Positions 9,101 to 17,557 of a stretch of DNA of 22,645 nt are shown piece by piece. Numbering within the stretch: the first letter of the stretch is position 1; every line of letters begins with the position of its first letter. The notes below the pieces were generated by a model. It saw only the letters and a list, made by a program, of their open reading frames with translations, ran no database searches and was not told the origin of the DNA. Position numbers and translations under genes: made by a program. Origin of the DNA: Priapulus caudatus (lineage: Eukaryota > Priapulida > Priapulimorpha > Priapulimorphida > Priapulidae); the NCBI RefSeq assembly GCF_000485595.1, contig NW_014577068.1:1122211-1144855 (forward strand), in the 5' to 3' direction.

Positions 9101-11231
9101 CGCCGATGGCTCTGCTAGAGAACCCAACTTCAACCGACATATTACAACTCCGAATATGAGGAAAAAGTCTATTAACATGATGTATCAATGGTAGGTAGAC
9201 AGATACGTGGATTAAATGTTACCTAAGGTTCGTCGACAATTTTGTTTGTTGCGTGTATTGACACGAAAATGAATCGTAACACAAAATGTATGCCCTTTTG
9301 TTGGAGTCCTACTTGATAAATATAAAATAATTATACTTTATATAAAATATATAAATATGGCAGTGATATTCTCAGAGATTACTGAGCTGCCTTGCCAGGG
9401 ATGGGAGTATGAGTATTATAGAAATGGCATTAGTTTCGAGGACATTAATATTATCTTAAAACATCTACGAATTTAATATTAACAGGAACACACTCACACC
9501 CAATGAACTTAATAATCGGCTCTTGATATAAACCACTGCGCAGCATAGAAGTCTTTACCCTTCATATTGTATTTTATCGGCAATGTGTATTCACGCTATT
9601 AAATACATCTTCATTTATCTTGCTGTGTGCATTTTGTCGGTAGAAATACACAAGCGCGAATGATTAAATCTATCTTCCTTTATATTTTGATGCTTATATT
9701 ATCACCAGTGAAATTAAAAAAGGTTTTTTTATTATATATTTTTGGCTTCTTGTTTTGGCAGGTTTGTAGTGTCTCTGGTTTATTACGGGTTGGCCATGAA
9801 TTCTGCCAACCTCGGCACGGACCCGTACATTAGCTTCGCGGCAGCTGCGTTAGTAGGTTTTCCTGGTACGATCTGTGCTGCCATCATTCTCAAATACCTG
9901 GGGCGGAGGTTGTCTCTTTCGGCAACCAGTCTGTTTGCAGGAATCACGTGCATCATAACTGCATTGCCATGGCCAGCACGTAAGTCTCAATGCTGAGAAA
10001 TGCAGTCATAACAGGTGCGGTTTTTACTACAGTACGTATGTACGCGCGTATGTGTGTATGCGTGTGTGCGCGCGTGCCTGTCTGTGTGTTTATGTGTGTT
10101 CATGTCTGTGTGGTTGTGCCTGTTTGTCTGTTTGTGTTTGTTTGTATATATGTGTTATAGGGCGTGTGTGCGTGCGTGCGTGCGTGCGTGTATGTGTGCG
10201 TATAAACATGCTTGTTTATGCGCGCTTTACGAAGCATCATAAGCCAATTCACATCCAAATCTCACTTTAAAAAATTCGTTATAATGTGGAGTTGGCATAT
10301 GGATGCATTTCACAAATTCACGCACACGTGAATTCACTCTTCCTATTAGCACCGCGTATAGTGTCCTCACACAAACAAAATTTTTTTTGAATGTTGCAGA
10401 TATGAATTGGGTCATTGTTACGTTGGCAACAGTTGGGTATGTTTGGAACAGGATTGACATACGTCACTTGCTACCTGTACAGTGGGGAACTGTATCCCAC
10501 AGTGGTTCGCAACATTGGACTTGGAAGTAACTCTACATGGGCACGCGTGTCAGCGATTCTAGCTCCATATGTTGCTTTATTGGTATGTGCATCGGTTATT
10601 ACCTCAACTTTGTGCTACACACAAATATTACGTGCCATAAATTTATATATTTTTATTGAAGAATTTCAAACTACAACATAGTTCATGTATGCATTTGTGC
10701 CACATATATATATATATATATAATATATATATATATATATGCGTTTGCGTGCACTTGATGCTACCCGCGTTTTATGACATGTATGTATTAATATATTTAA
10801 CATTTTAGCCTTATTAATTAAATCACGTTTTTGATTTGTTATTCAACCTATTTTGTCAGGGTATGTATAGACGTGAGTATCCCCTGCTCATCTTTGGAGT
10901 GCTGGCCATCTCAGCAGGTTAGCGCGCTCTCCTTTCTGCCAGAAACAAAAGACCGAGAGCTACCGGAGACATTAGAGGATGGTGAAAATTTTGGAAAGTG
11001 AGTTCAGATATTGCGATTTGTACTATCACCGTGCATATAAGTGCACAAAATAAACAAAATGTTGGGTCCGTTTAATCGGCTAATCGTGTAGTATTTACGG
11101 CCTCATATATTAAACAAATACCACGAACATCATGGTATGCAGTTCAGAATTTAACTGAAATAGCAGACGTAGAATCATTAGTATTATATGTTACTTCGTT
11201 TTGTAGAATCATGAGTTTTGGACTCTACTAA
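1..11231 (+). CDS. SLC22-type organic cation/carnitine transporter, copy A (5' partial, 10 exons seen)
   Basis: This is a membrane carrier of the major facilitator superfamily, SLC22 branch, expected to move organic cations, carnitine or similar solutes across the plasma membrane. The spliced reading shows the family landmarks in order: end of the large extracellular loop (CQHGWIYD, STLVTE), WDLVCGKQW before TM2, the TM2-3 loop D-T-K-GRKWTF, VGPQYRNRV before TM5, PESPRWLYAEGR after TM6, NLGTDPY and GRR around TM7-8, GELYPTVVRNIGLG at TM10-11, PLLIFGVLAISAG at TM12 and the LPET box. Joins are exons 1-177, 608-711, 2899-3053, 8066-8234, 8679-8818, 9084-9190, 9762-9979, 10400-10582, 10860-10997 and 11207-11231. 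Exons 1-4, 6 and 7 are open; exons 5, 8 and 9 carry frame-breaking indels. The start codon and TM1 lie upstream of the window. The exact substrate cannot be told. Confidence 0.85.
178..607 (+). other. Copy A intron 1
   Basis: This AT-rich intron runs from donor gtaagt to acceptor gtttcag. Nothing else was recognised. The equivalent B intron (16071-16373) is 303 bp. Confidence 0.7.
608..711 (+). CDS. Copy A exon 2: TM2 and start of TM2-3 loop
   Basis: The exon starts after gtttcag with WDLVCGKQW, the classic SLC22 block at the entry of TM2, and continues MLGFLVGCIIPAYLSD. The donor is gtacgc at 712, in phase 2. The split codon AC+G gives the D-T-K-G-R-K loop with exon 3. The 104 nt length fits the phase exactly. 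B exon 2 uses the same non-consensus donor (gtacgg). Confidence 0.85.
760..1135. mobile_element. hAT-like non-autonomous transposon with 8 bp target duplication
   Basis: The left end reads CACGGCCGGTGC and the right end GCACCGGCCCTG, an inverted pair of about 12 bp with one mismatch (the expected outer sequence is CAGGGCCGG). Both ends share GGCCAACTA and CTAGGGCGC subterminal motifs. The flanks are CGTATACG (752-759) and CGTGTACG (1136-1143), an 8 bp duplication with one change, as hAT transposases leave. No transposase frame is present. It sits in intron 2 of copy A and is absent from intron 2 of copy B. Confidence 0.75.
1521..1651 (+). repeat. Interstitial TTAGGG-like array
   Basis: About 130 bp of TTAGGG units with some variants (TTAGGA, TCAGAG, GATAGG), G-rich on the + strand. 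It lies inside the 1241-2763 element, opposed to the array at 2039-2120. Open frames that read as Pro-Asn or Leu-Gly repeats here are translation artefacts. Confidence 0.9.
1817..1943. repeat. Imperfect foldback (hairpin) inside the Harbinger-like element
   Basis: The arm at 1820-1862 (CACGTGACCCTCC through TAGCAACACCC) pairs, with gaps, with the reverse complement of 1898-1943 (GGTGTTGCTAG through ACGTGG). About 35 nt of loop lies between them. The right arm also pairs perfectly for 30 bp with 2142-2171, so three copies of the module exist. Confidence 0.75.
1902..2171. repeat. 30 bp perfect inverted repeat around the CCCTAA array
   Basis: Bases 1902-1931 (GTTGCTAGAACACGGGCG onward) are the exact reverse complement of 2142-2171. 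The pair encloses the CCCTAA array and about 100 bp of unique DNA. This suggests an internal inverted duplication or a nested element. Confidence 0.85.
2039..2120 (-). repeat. Interstitial CCCTAA-like array (inverse orientation)
   Basis: About 80 bp of CCCTAA units with variants (CCCTAC, CCTAAT, CCTGAC). The G-rich strand is the minus strand, so it faces the array at 1521-1651. Confidence 0.9.
2899..3053 (+). CDS. Copy A exon 3: TM2-3 loop, TM3-TM4
   Basis: The exon begins after gattacag and ends at donor gtaggt (3054). Its 155 nt keep phase 2 to 1 with no break. It encodes GRKWTF of the MFS loop motif, then FAVSATVAAFSPNFTWF and a glycine/alanine-rich TM4 ending NSSYIY. B exon 3 is 153 nt because of a 2-base loss after its TTCTCC. 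Confidence 0.88.
3913..4176 (+). other. Unassigned open frame inside intron 3
   Basis: An 87-codon open stretch contains VYDIRKVLTQHYN and WTYSTCTCGEQNICSF, with a cysteine cluster. No family is recognised. It lies in a repeat-like part of an intron and has no supported start or promoter. It may be a transposon coding relic or chance. Confidence 0.15.
4275..4545. repeat. ATTCATCAA repeat with about 75 bp periodicity, Harbinger-type end
   Basis: ATTCATCAA occurs at 4282 and 4357, with ATTCAACAA at 4431, about 75 bp apart. Each is followed by CGTA/TTGCGTAA-type words. A perfect 18 nt palindrome, ACGCAAAATATTTTGCGT, lies at 4298-4315. The outer GGGGTAGATTCATCAA resembles termini of animal Harbinger-like elements, from general knowledge. 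The inverse word occurs again only at 6453-6461. Confidence 0.45.
4690..5905. repeat. CACG/ACGT-rich alternating purine-pyrimidine satellite-like block
   Basis: About 1.2 kb is built from CGCACGCACG, ACGTGTACGTGCAC, ACGTGTACGTA and GTGCAC words in irregular order, for example near 4794, 5150, 5441, 5500, 5725 and 5751. It is very rich in CpG and ACGT and shows mostly strict purine/pyrimidine alternation. Stop codons are rare, so long open frames appear on both strands and are not genes. It lies between ATTCATCAA-type ends, so it may be internal to one transposon. Confidence 0.85.
6328..6461. mobile_element. Short MITE with ATTCATCAAC inverted ends
   Basis: ATTCATCAAC (6328-6337) and its exact inverse GTTGATGAAT (6452-6461) bound 134 bp. 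The similarity continues inward (TTGCGT on both sides). No clear target duplication is seen. Alternatively it is the right end of a 2.2 kb element starting near 4281. Confidence 0.5.
6472..6998. mobile_element. G-rich hAT-like MITE (CAGGCCCGTA ends)
   Basis: The left end CAGGCCCGTACCCAG and right end CTGGCTTACGGGCCTG are inverse with one or two changes. The interior holds G-runs and a perfect 9 bp hairpin (6613-6621 with 6627-6635). CAGGCCCGTAGCCAGG-type ends with G-rich interiors are common in invertebrate non-autonomous elements. No 8 bp duplication could be matched, so the borders or superfamily are uncertain. Confidence 0.55.
8066..8234 (+). CDS. Copy A exon 4: TM5-TM6
   Basis: The exon runs from acceptor ttcag to donor gtaagt, phase 1 to 2, fully open. 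It encodes MLENVGPQYRNRV, matching the SLC22 E-x-VGPxYR block. Two hydrophobic segments follow (SAGYALCGLCAYF and LFLLPVWY), separated by the RNWRHLQL loop. Confidence 0.88.
8235..8678 (+). other. Copy A intron 4
   Basis: Contains a hammerhead-like stem with GAAACGTC (listed separately); otherwise AT-rich and unassigned. Confidence 0.6.
8455..8500 (+). ncRNA. Possible degenerate hammerhead-ribozyme-like remnant
   Basis: GCCTCC-TGGTA-GGAGGC (8470-8486) forms a 6 bp stem followed directly by GAAACGTC (8487-8494), the layout of stem II, GAAA and cleavage site in minimal hammerheads of Penelope-like elements. The CUGAUGA box expected before the stem is replaced by TTTTAGAAA, so it would be inactive. 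It may equally be a chance hairpin in a dispersed repeat. Confidence 0.25.
8679..8818 (+). CDS. Copy A exon 5: cytoplasmic loop after TM6, frame broken
   Basis: The exon starts after tgttttag with FFIPESPRWLYAEGRVDD, the SLC22 PESPRWL motif. After GTCGATGAC an extra T and further +1 insertions, relative to the open B exon 5, shift the frame. The tail (CTTAAACTAGATGCGAAG) is kept at the DNA level up to donor gtatac. Confidence 0.75.
8906..8953 (+). pseudogene. Relic duplicate of exon 5 tail inside intron 5
   Basis: 48 bp matches the last 16 codons of B exon 5 at 41 positions without a gap. It reads NKKMYTDHVELKLDSE against NKKTYPDHVELKLDAK. It lies about 90 bp downstream of the true exon 5 end in copy A and has no equivalent in intron 5 of B. 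Confidence 0.7.
9084..9190 (+). CDS. Copy A exon 6: loop before TM7
   Basis: An open 107 nt exon from atccag to gtaggt, phase 0 to 2. It encodes ADGSAREPN and TTPNMRKKSINMMYQW, the SLC22 'rTPNmRkks...W' block that leads into TM7. The acceptor choice rests on phase and similarity to B exon 6, whose acceptor lies a few codons further upstream. Confidence 0.7.
9191..9761 (+). other. Copy A intron 6
   Basis: AT-rich, 571 bp. No feature recognised. Confidence 0.6.
9762..9979 (+). CDS. Copy A exon 7: TM7-TM8
   Basis: A fully open 218 nt exon between ttggcag and gtaagt. It encodes FVVSLVYYGLAMNSANLG, TDPYISF, a proline-containing TM8 and YLGRRLSLSATSLFAGITC, all aligning with SLC22 TM7-8 and the cytoplasmic GRR motif. 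The B version has several small deletions. Confidence 0.9.
10028..10215. repeat. TG/CGTG microsatellite in intron 7
   Basis: Irregular TGTG, TGCG and TGTT repeats ending in (CGTG)n. The B intron 7 has a CA/CG-rich tract at 19225-19268, on the opposite phase. The cysteine/valine-rich open frames here are artefacts. Confidence 0.85.
10400..10582 (+). CDS. Copy A exon 8: TM9-TM11 region, 2-base loss
   Basis: The exon runs from gttgcag to gtatgt. It starts MNWVIVTLAT, then the frame slips by 2 relative to B (183 against 185 nt). The second frame gives SGELYPTVVRNIGLGSNSTW and ARVSAILAPYVALL, the strongest SLC22 signature (ELYPTxxRN and the R-x-x-x-x-x-AP block). Confidence 0.82.
10704..10740. 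repeat. (TA)n microsatellite in intron 8
   Basis: About 37 bp of alternating TA with one slip. Confidence 0.9.
10860..10997 (+). CDS. Copy A exon 9: TM12 and LPET box
   Basis: The exon runs from ttttgtcag to gtgagt. It reads YPLLIFGVLAISAG, then meets an in-frame TAG caused by a small loss; the next frame gives LSFLPETKDRELPETLEDG and ENFGK. The repeated LPET after TM12 is typical of SLC22 C-termini. Confidence 0.82.
11207..11231 (+). CDS. Copy A exon 10: short C-terminal tail and stop
   Basis: Acceptor ttttgtag joins AA+A and reads seven residues to TAA at 11229-11231. Similarity with B continues for about 250 bp beyond the stop, fitting a 3' UTR. The frame choice depends on exon 9 being repaired as inferred, so the tail length is uncertain. 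Confidence 0.45.
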
Positions 11232-11480
11232 CTACAGAAGCCGTCGATTGACAATAACAAGTGCAGTAGAGAGCAATATAAAGCGCCTATCGTAAGCAGG
11301 CTACTACTATACCTGTTTGTGTTGCTGGCAATCGTCCTAATCTAGTTTCCTCCATACGTCATCGTCCACTTGGTTTTATAACTCATGTAATGGAAGATTT
11401 ATAAGCGGTATCCATGTTTACTGATAAGCCAGAAAAGGGACATGATTTATTCTGACTTATATATATAAGCATTGTACGGC
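11232..11480 (+). other. Probable 3' UTR of copy A, conserved with copy B
   Basis: GACAATAACAAGTGCAGTAG and later GTTTTATAACT...ATGTA blocks are shared with 21110-21290. No AATAAA is seen here in A. Confidence 0.45.
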
Positions 11481-13863
11481 ATATCGAAAGCGCGCATGCA
11501 AATATTCTAATAGTCATAGCTAATCCGGATATTATCTTACCTACCATCGCCTGACCCCGCCCAAAACATGTTAATGCTGTTATGTATGGTAGGAACCCCA
11601 GGCGAGGCATCAAAGGTAAATGCCACTACATTGTAGTGATCTGCAAAATTACTAAATATAGGCTGATTCTAGAAGCTATCTAGCCCAAGAGATATCTGTA
11701 ACTCGGTCGGTATCTCTAGCAACGCATTTTTAATATGTTTACCCCGGATACACTCAAGGTTTTATGCGAAATTTCATTGATTTTTATCTTTTATTATATT
11801 TGATGCTAATATATGTCGGCCGACTCTGCTGCATTTCTTATTTCTTCATATTACCGATAACATGTTGAAACTTTCAGCGTCGTAATTGATTGCCCGCGTG
11901 GTCACGCGTACCGCGTACCGTATTAATGTGGTGCTTATGGGATTCGTGACCTTTTAATGATACACATTTAACTGATGACGTCAGAGACAAGGGGGGGGGA
12001 GGTGATACTCGTATGATCCAACCGAACCTGTTTAAACAGTAGTCATTAGTGGCGCATGAGACTGTCCCCAGCTCAACCGACTCATAGAGTCGAAAATAGC
12101 ATTCATACCTCGTTGCATGGGCCCCGGGTTTGTTACCAACATGTAGCTTACCAATTTTGGTGAAAATCTTGGTTTCACGCTCCTATGGTAATTGAGCAAT
12201 TTCCAAAATGCCATTTTTACACAAAAATTCCAAATTTGAGTTGCCACATAACTAGATGCTGGGAATTTCATCGATCTGTTTGGCTTGAAGCATAGAGATA
12301 CGCATCTCATCCTGCAAAAAAACGATGTGGATCTGATTCGATTCAGTCATTCATAAACGCTTACTCTCCAATGTAGAGCAATACCTCGTGAAAAGCCTTG
12401 AGTGTATTCGCATTCGGTCGCATTCGTGGCTATTATACGCCAGTGCTTAAGCGACGAAATCTCTAAGCTCTCGTTAACTTCCATTGATTCCTTGGTATTC
12501 GAAAATATACTCATCTGTTTTGCCAAGACTGTGAAATTCCCTACAAAATACGCCATGAAGTTGTTTTATTTTCCGTTATTGATCGTCGATGTAGGTAATT
12601 TCATTTATCACCTTGGAAAATGGTTTATCCCGTGTACGTAAGTAACCAATAACGAAACCAATTATGAGTTGGTGGATGCGTTTAAGTTGTGTACCTACAG
12701 GTCCGAGAAGAGGCGCCCGGCACAGAATGTCGCTTAAATAACGTGTACCAGTAAGCCACATCACCCACACATACGCACTAGAGGATCGCCTAGACATTGG
12801 CAAATAGGCATTGGGTTAGGGGGTTGGTGTCCCGCGGCCGGTAACACACTACATATCCTTACCTGTTCTAGTGTTTACTTCTGTTACTGAAATCAATCTT
12901 CATGTGAAATCCGCCAACTGTAGCACGAGTTTTTAAACACCATTAACCTTTGCCATAAACCGGGCCAGATTTGCATCCTCGACCAAGTCTCCTATAATAT
13001 AAACGGAAAAGAGACAACGCTAAACTACTGAATGTTTTAAAGGCTCTATTTTAGACATCGTGCTCATCGACGTACAGCTCATCATAACAAGTATAGTATG
13101 CGTACAAAGAGAAATGCTAGACTGTCACCAGACACTAAGGGTCACTAAATAACCAGACCATAATTTATTTATCATATGATGTTTCTAAGTAGAACGGATC
13201 GCGCGAATAGACGACAATTGTTCATTAGATATACTATATATATAAACTTATAGTAATCCAACGAATTAACACAAATAAAGACGTCAGTAAAGGTTAGATA
13301 TTATTATGTTAACTGTCAAATGCTTAAGGAAGTTAATGTTTACATAAATTAAGTTACGCCGCTACGCACTAATAACACAGCGAGCCCCATCAAACATCAG
13401 TGTGCTCTAGGCGGCGCCAATGCGTTAAGTCAAACACGCTGTGAATTTAATATATACTGAACGGCAGATCAGCGTATTCTTAATACCAGTCATTTGTAGA
13501 ACCTGGTGCCGCATTGTCTGTTCTGCCGCGATGCAAATCAGAGTATGGGGACCGGCCTCCTAAAAATGTAAAGATGACATTAAAGGTAAATTTTTGTTGC
13601 TGAATGTCATGGGCACATTGGATTTGATCTCCAGGTCATCTAAGCCAAAAAAACGGGGGGGGGAGAACGAAAAAAATACTCGGCCACCTGCAGCAGGCAT
13701 TAAATCAACGCCCCCTACAGCAGCATTAAAATACTTAACTGTAAACAGGATTCACTTTGCACTTTGTTGTTTGCGGATTACTGTAGCAGTTCGCGTTTAC
13801 ATTGGCGTTACTATACTACATGCATGTTACGATCACATAGATGGACTGCGATAGTATAAATAT
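11481..13863. other. Intergenic, anonymous
   Basis: No gene is supported. Between 12032 and 12803 three open stretches follow one another on the minus strand without homology that could be recognised. A G-run lies at 11991-12000 and another at 13656-13664. Weak similarity to the 3' flank of B is seen around 11520-11600. Confidence 0.5.
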
Positions 13864-13865
13864 GT

Positions 13866-14265
13866 AGATTAGATAGATAGATAGATAGACACGGATAGAT
13901 ATATACGATAAATAGATAGATAGACAAGATAGATATGATAACCGATAAGATAGTGATAGATAGTACGATAGATAGATCAATAGATAGATAGATAGATATA
14001 ATAATAGAAGTAGATATATATATATAGATAGCTTGACAGATAGATAGATAGATAGAAGATAGATAGATAGATTAAGATAGATAGAATAGATAGATAGATA
14101 GATAGATAGATAGATTGATAGATAGATAGATTAGATATGATAGATAGATAGATGAGATGGATCGATAGATGAGATAAGATAGATAGATAGATAGATAGAG
14201 TACGAATAGATAGATAAAGATAGATCAGATAGATAGATAAACTAGATAGATAGATAGATAGATAG

Positions 14266-14308
<43 letters not shown>

Positions 14309-14462
14309 GATAGATAAGATAGATAGATTATAATTAGAAGATAGATGAGATAGGAATAGAAAGATAGATAGATAGATAGATAGATCAGATAGATAGATAT
14401 ATAATAGCATAGATAGAATAATAGATAGCTAGATAGATAGATAGATAGGGATAGGTAGGTAG
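13866..14462. repeat. Interrupted (GATA)n array
   Basis: About 600 bp of GATA units with frequent single-base slips and short spacers. Minus-strand reading gives a YLSIYLSI artefact. The size difference between the 3' flanks of A and B is partly explained by it. Confidence 0.95.
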
Positions 14463-14574
14463 ATAAATACGATGTATTATCTGGTATTTTTCTTTCAACC
14501 AATGTGTCCCGCAAACTGAGCGCTTTTATTTCCGCGGGCAAACTCTGGTGTCCTGCTACGTAAGTAATATAATG

Positions 14575-14705
14575 GAAATTGATGGCTAAAGCTGTTGTGG
14601 AAATTACCATTGTAAAAATCATTAGTTTGACTTATGCCATTCTTTTGGCAAAAACCCATGACTGTTGGTTTATTTTTGTCTAACAGGTGTAGCACCACTC
14701 GCAGT
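14575..14705 (+). repeat. Upstream block shared with 22490-22595
   Basis: AAGCTGTTGTGGA, a CATTGTAA/CAGTGTAA word and a TTGGTTT...TAACAGGTG end occur in the same order and spacing in both places. It lies about 0.95 kb upstream of the copy B start, so it marks the tandem repeat unit. Confidence 0.55.
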
Positions 14706-14744
14706 TGTCCTATAATAGACGTAAGGCGCGGCATAAACAGCGAA

Positions 14745-14935
14745 TCTTCAATAATAGTATATTATAGTACAATATACTAGTATTACTACTAACTTAATAA
14801 TAATACAATCATAATATAATAATATAATAACATAATAATCTCAATATAAATATAAATTACTACAATATATAGTAATATAATAGTATATATAGTATAACAT
14901 ACGTATATTTATACTAAATTAGTACGATAGAGGAT
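14745..14935. repeat. AT-rich TAATAATA low-complexity stretch
   Basis: Simple TAATAATA/ATATAGTA words throughout with hardly any G or C. Confidence 0.85.
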
Positions 14936-15633
14936 GCATGTCATTGACTATAGACAATTAGGCAAATGTTTTAAGAATCACACAAACATTATTTATGTGT
15001 CAACCAGGACACGTTGACAGTCATGCTAGAATTATATTGTTACACACAACTCTAGCCGCACAGGTGGAGCAGTACGAGCTGGCCGCATAGGAGTACTTTC
15101 ATTTCTCATATCTATGTGCGACATACCGCTGACATTTGAGCGAGATAAAAATTATACTTGGGTATCATAAACCCGATTACGAAATCACGTGATCAATAGA
15201 TCCAGCCATGGCCACAATGAAGTAGTCGAGCGAATGAACGAGATGAGCGGATTCGCCCAAAGTTTACCCCTCCTAGCACCTTGTGCACTGCTTTCATAGC
15301 TACTCTGCGGTTAACACGAGTAGACGCGTCTTGTTCTGCAGACGTCTTGTTGCGCATCTCTAGCCATTCGCAATAAAAAAATTTACCGTGTGTTTCTTGC
15401 AGATATAGAGTTGTTAGCGGCATATGCTTTAGCCTTTGGTTGCTGGTGTTTGCTACCGGTTGACCCCAAAACGCAGGGGCGACGAGTTACTAAGAGTAAA
15501 TATTATCTATTGATATCATTGACCGGGCGGACTTAATCTCTTTCTTTGTCCAGGCTGATCATTGCATTTCTGAATTTGCTCACGCCTGTGACTGAAACCT
15601 ACGGCAAGTATGTGTAATGATACAAACACCGCA
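14936..15633 (+). other. Upstream region of copy B
   Basis: No TATA box or clear promoter motif is convincing. A possible 5' UTR exon border lies at tttgtccag (15553). A short minus-strand match to the HGWIY motif lies at 15196-15220 (see findings). Confidence 0.35.
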
Positions 15634-16070
15634 ATGGATAAAAAGAGTCGAAGCAGGTGTTTGACTTTGGAATGATATTGTCGACAATCGGGAATCTAGG
15701 AAGATGGCAGTTTTTAGTATTCGTCATGGTATGTTCCGCGAAGTTCTCACTGGCGCTTCATAACATGATAATGCCGCTTCTTGGGGCCACACCCGATCAC
15801 TGGTGCCGAGTCCCAGAACTTTGATGCACCTACCGATTGTACGTCCAGCGAAACTTCAGCATTCCAATGGAAAAGGTTGACAAGCAACCTTTGTTTTTTC
15901 ACGGTGCAAAGTGTACGTGCGCGAAAATTATCTGATAGCAAGAAATCTATCCAGAATGAAATCGTTTGCGAGCGGTCCCGGCATCGTTACTGGGTAATAC
16001 TGTGGAAGGCCAATGTCAGCATGGATGGATCTACGATATTCGCGAAGGTGGATCAACGTTGGTTACAGAG
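15634..16070 (+). pseudogene. Copy B exon 1: start codon, TM1, extracellular loop
   Basis: ATG at 15634 is one base out of frame with the following 54 open codons (15660-15821). These give the SLC22 N-terminal G-N-L-G-R-W-Q-F, TM1 (VFVMVCSAKFSLALHN) and ATPDHWCRVPEL, then TGA at 15822. Later frames resume the loop with a cysteine pair (CTC) and GWIYDIREGG at DNA level. Donor gtatat at 16071. Confidence 0.8.
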
Positions 16071-16373
16071 GTATATGCGATCCTTTCTCACACGTGCGCC
16101 GACAGCTTAAATTTATTATTGCTTAATATATTTTGTTATATTCTCTCTTTCGTGCATTTTATGACTGCTTCTGAACCGTCTACGTATGAGCAATATTAGA
16201 TTGTGTAATTACATTTGCTATAAAATAATGTACGGATAGGATGTCAGATATATGAAAGAATAATCTATCTTTACGTGTCTAATAATACGCACAGCTCTGA
16301 GTTACGTATGTTACATACGGGGTAGTACAATAACGGACCAGCATAGGTTGCATCTTGCTCGCTAATGTTTCAG

Positions 16374-16476
16374 TGGGACCTCGTATGTGGCAAGGAATGG
16401 CTAGCGGCCAGCGCACAAGCATATACATGCTGGGTTTTCTGGTGGGATGCATCATACCGGCATATCTGGCTGACAT
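16374..16476 (+). pseudogene. Copy B exon 2: TM2
   Basis: WDLVCGKEWLAASAQ, then a one-base loss (GCC to GC) relative to A; the next frame gives YMLGFLVGCIIPAYLADM. The donor gtacgg matches A. Confidence 0.8.
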
Positions 16477-16725
16477 GTACGGTTTTGATCAAATTACTAC
16501 AACTTCACATGTGACACGTATATTACCGTTTGTATAGACAATGTCCATTTCATTTCACTGCTTATATGGTTAGAAGAGTATCGTGTACCAAACGCTTCAA
16601 AGTTTAAGCCAAAGCTTAAGTGATTTCGTATCCGTATTTGACAACGACACTGCTATAAGAAAGTAAAAACTAAAACAGCAATTAAAGTTTTGATTACTAA
16701 ATACTTTTCTATGTATTGAGTATAG

Positions 16726-16878
16726 GAAAGGAAAGAAAATGACGTTCATCCTCACATGTATTGTGTTTGCGGTAAGCGCCACCGTAGCTGCGTTCTCCTA
16801 ACTTCACATGGTTTCTGCTCTTTCGGTTCTTCATCGGCGCGTCTGGATCTGCAGCCGTTAACAGTTCCTATATCTATG
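16726..16878 (+). pseudogene. Copy B exon 3: TM3-TM4
   Basis: KGKKMTFILTCIVFAVSATV, then CCCC reduced to CC creates TAA. After it NFTWFLLFRFFIGASGS and NSSYIY continue. Donor gtaggt as in A. Confidence 0.8.
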
Positions 16879-17420
16879 GTAGGTAGTAGTTATAGTACAA
16901 TTAGCAATCGTATTGAGGATGGTTTGTTATTGTGCGTATCCGGAGCAGCAGGACTACAGTATTAGTACTATTATCAGACAGGTCCCTGTGTACCACAAAA
17001 ATCACTCAACAGAAACACGTGACACAGGCTCACACAGCACAATATATCGCTTGTCTATACTACTTATTTATTAGTTATATCAGCCTAAAGTCCCTTTGTG
17101 TTATCAAAAAATCTCCTATAAAAAAATCTTTACAGAATAATTTATAATGCAATTTAACAGAAAAGAAGTTGAACGCTACGTTTAGGGTTAGGTTAATGGT
17201 GTGGTAAAAGGGACGGAGTTTAAGTACGACTGCAGAGAACAGAATTATTCCGGATGTCATACTGGAACACTAAAACTTCCCTTGCCATACGTGCACGATA
17301 CATCGGTGTGTGTTTATAATTTCCAATCAATTCCTAAAACTGTTGGTCAATCTCGCCATTTCTTCTTCAACCTTTGTTTACTTGCAATTAAGTGATCGTC
17401 GTTTACGTCATTTGATTTAG

Positions 17421-17557
17421 TGCTCGAGAATGTTGGACCACAATACAGAAACCGTGTGACAAAACGGGTCAGGGATCGCCTACTCTCTGGGATACACACT
17501 GAAATGCCCTGTGTGCTTATTTCATCCGCGATTGGCGCCTTCACCATCGTGTGTGGC
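17421..17557 (+). pseudogene. Copy B exon 4: TM5, truncated, donor lost
   Basis: VLENVGPQYRNRVT is open, then an extra A and other indels break the frame. About 30 bp of the TM6 end is missing compared with A, and the TATTT-gtaagt donor is replaced by GGCTAGCTG. Confidence 0.75.

Noticed and set aside
10015-10270. Cys/Val/Ala-rich small protein
   Set aside because: Translation of the TG/CGTG microsatellite in intron 7.
9980-10399. A missing exon between exons 7 and 8
   Set aside because: Phase joins directly (C + AT or AC) and the protein runs on from TM8 to TM9 as in the family.
14225-14622. Tyr-Leu-Ser-Ile repeat protein
   Set aside because: Translation of the GATA array.
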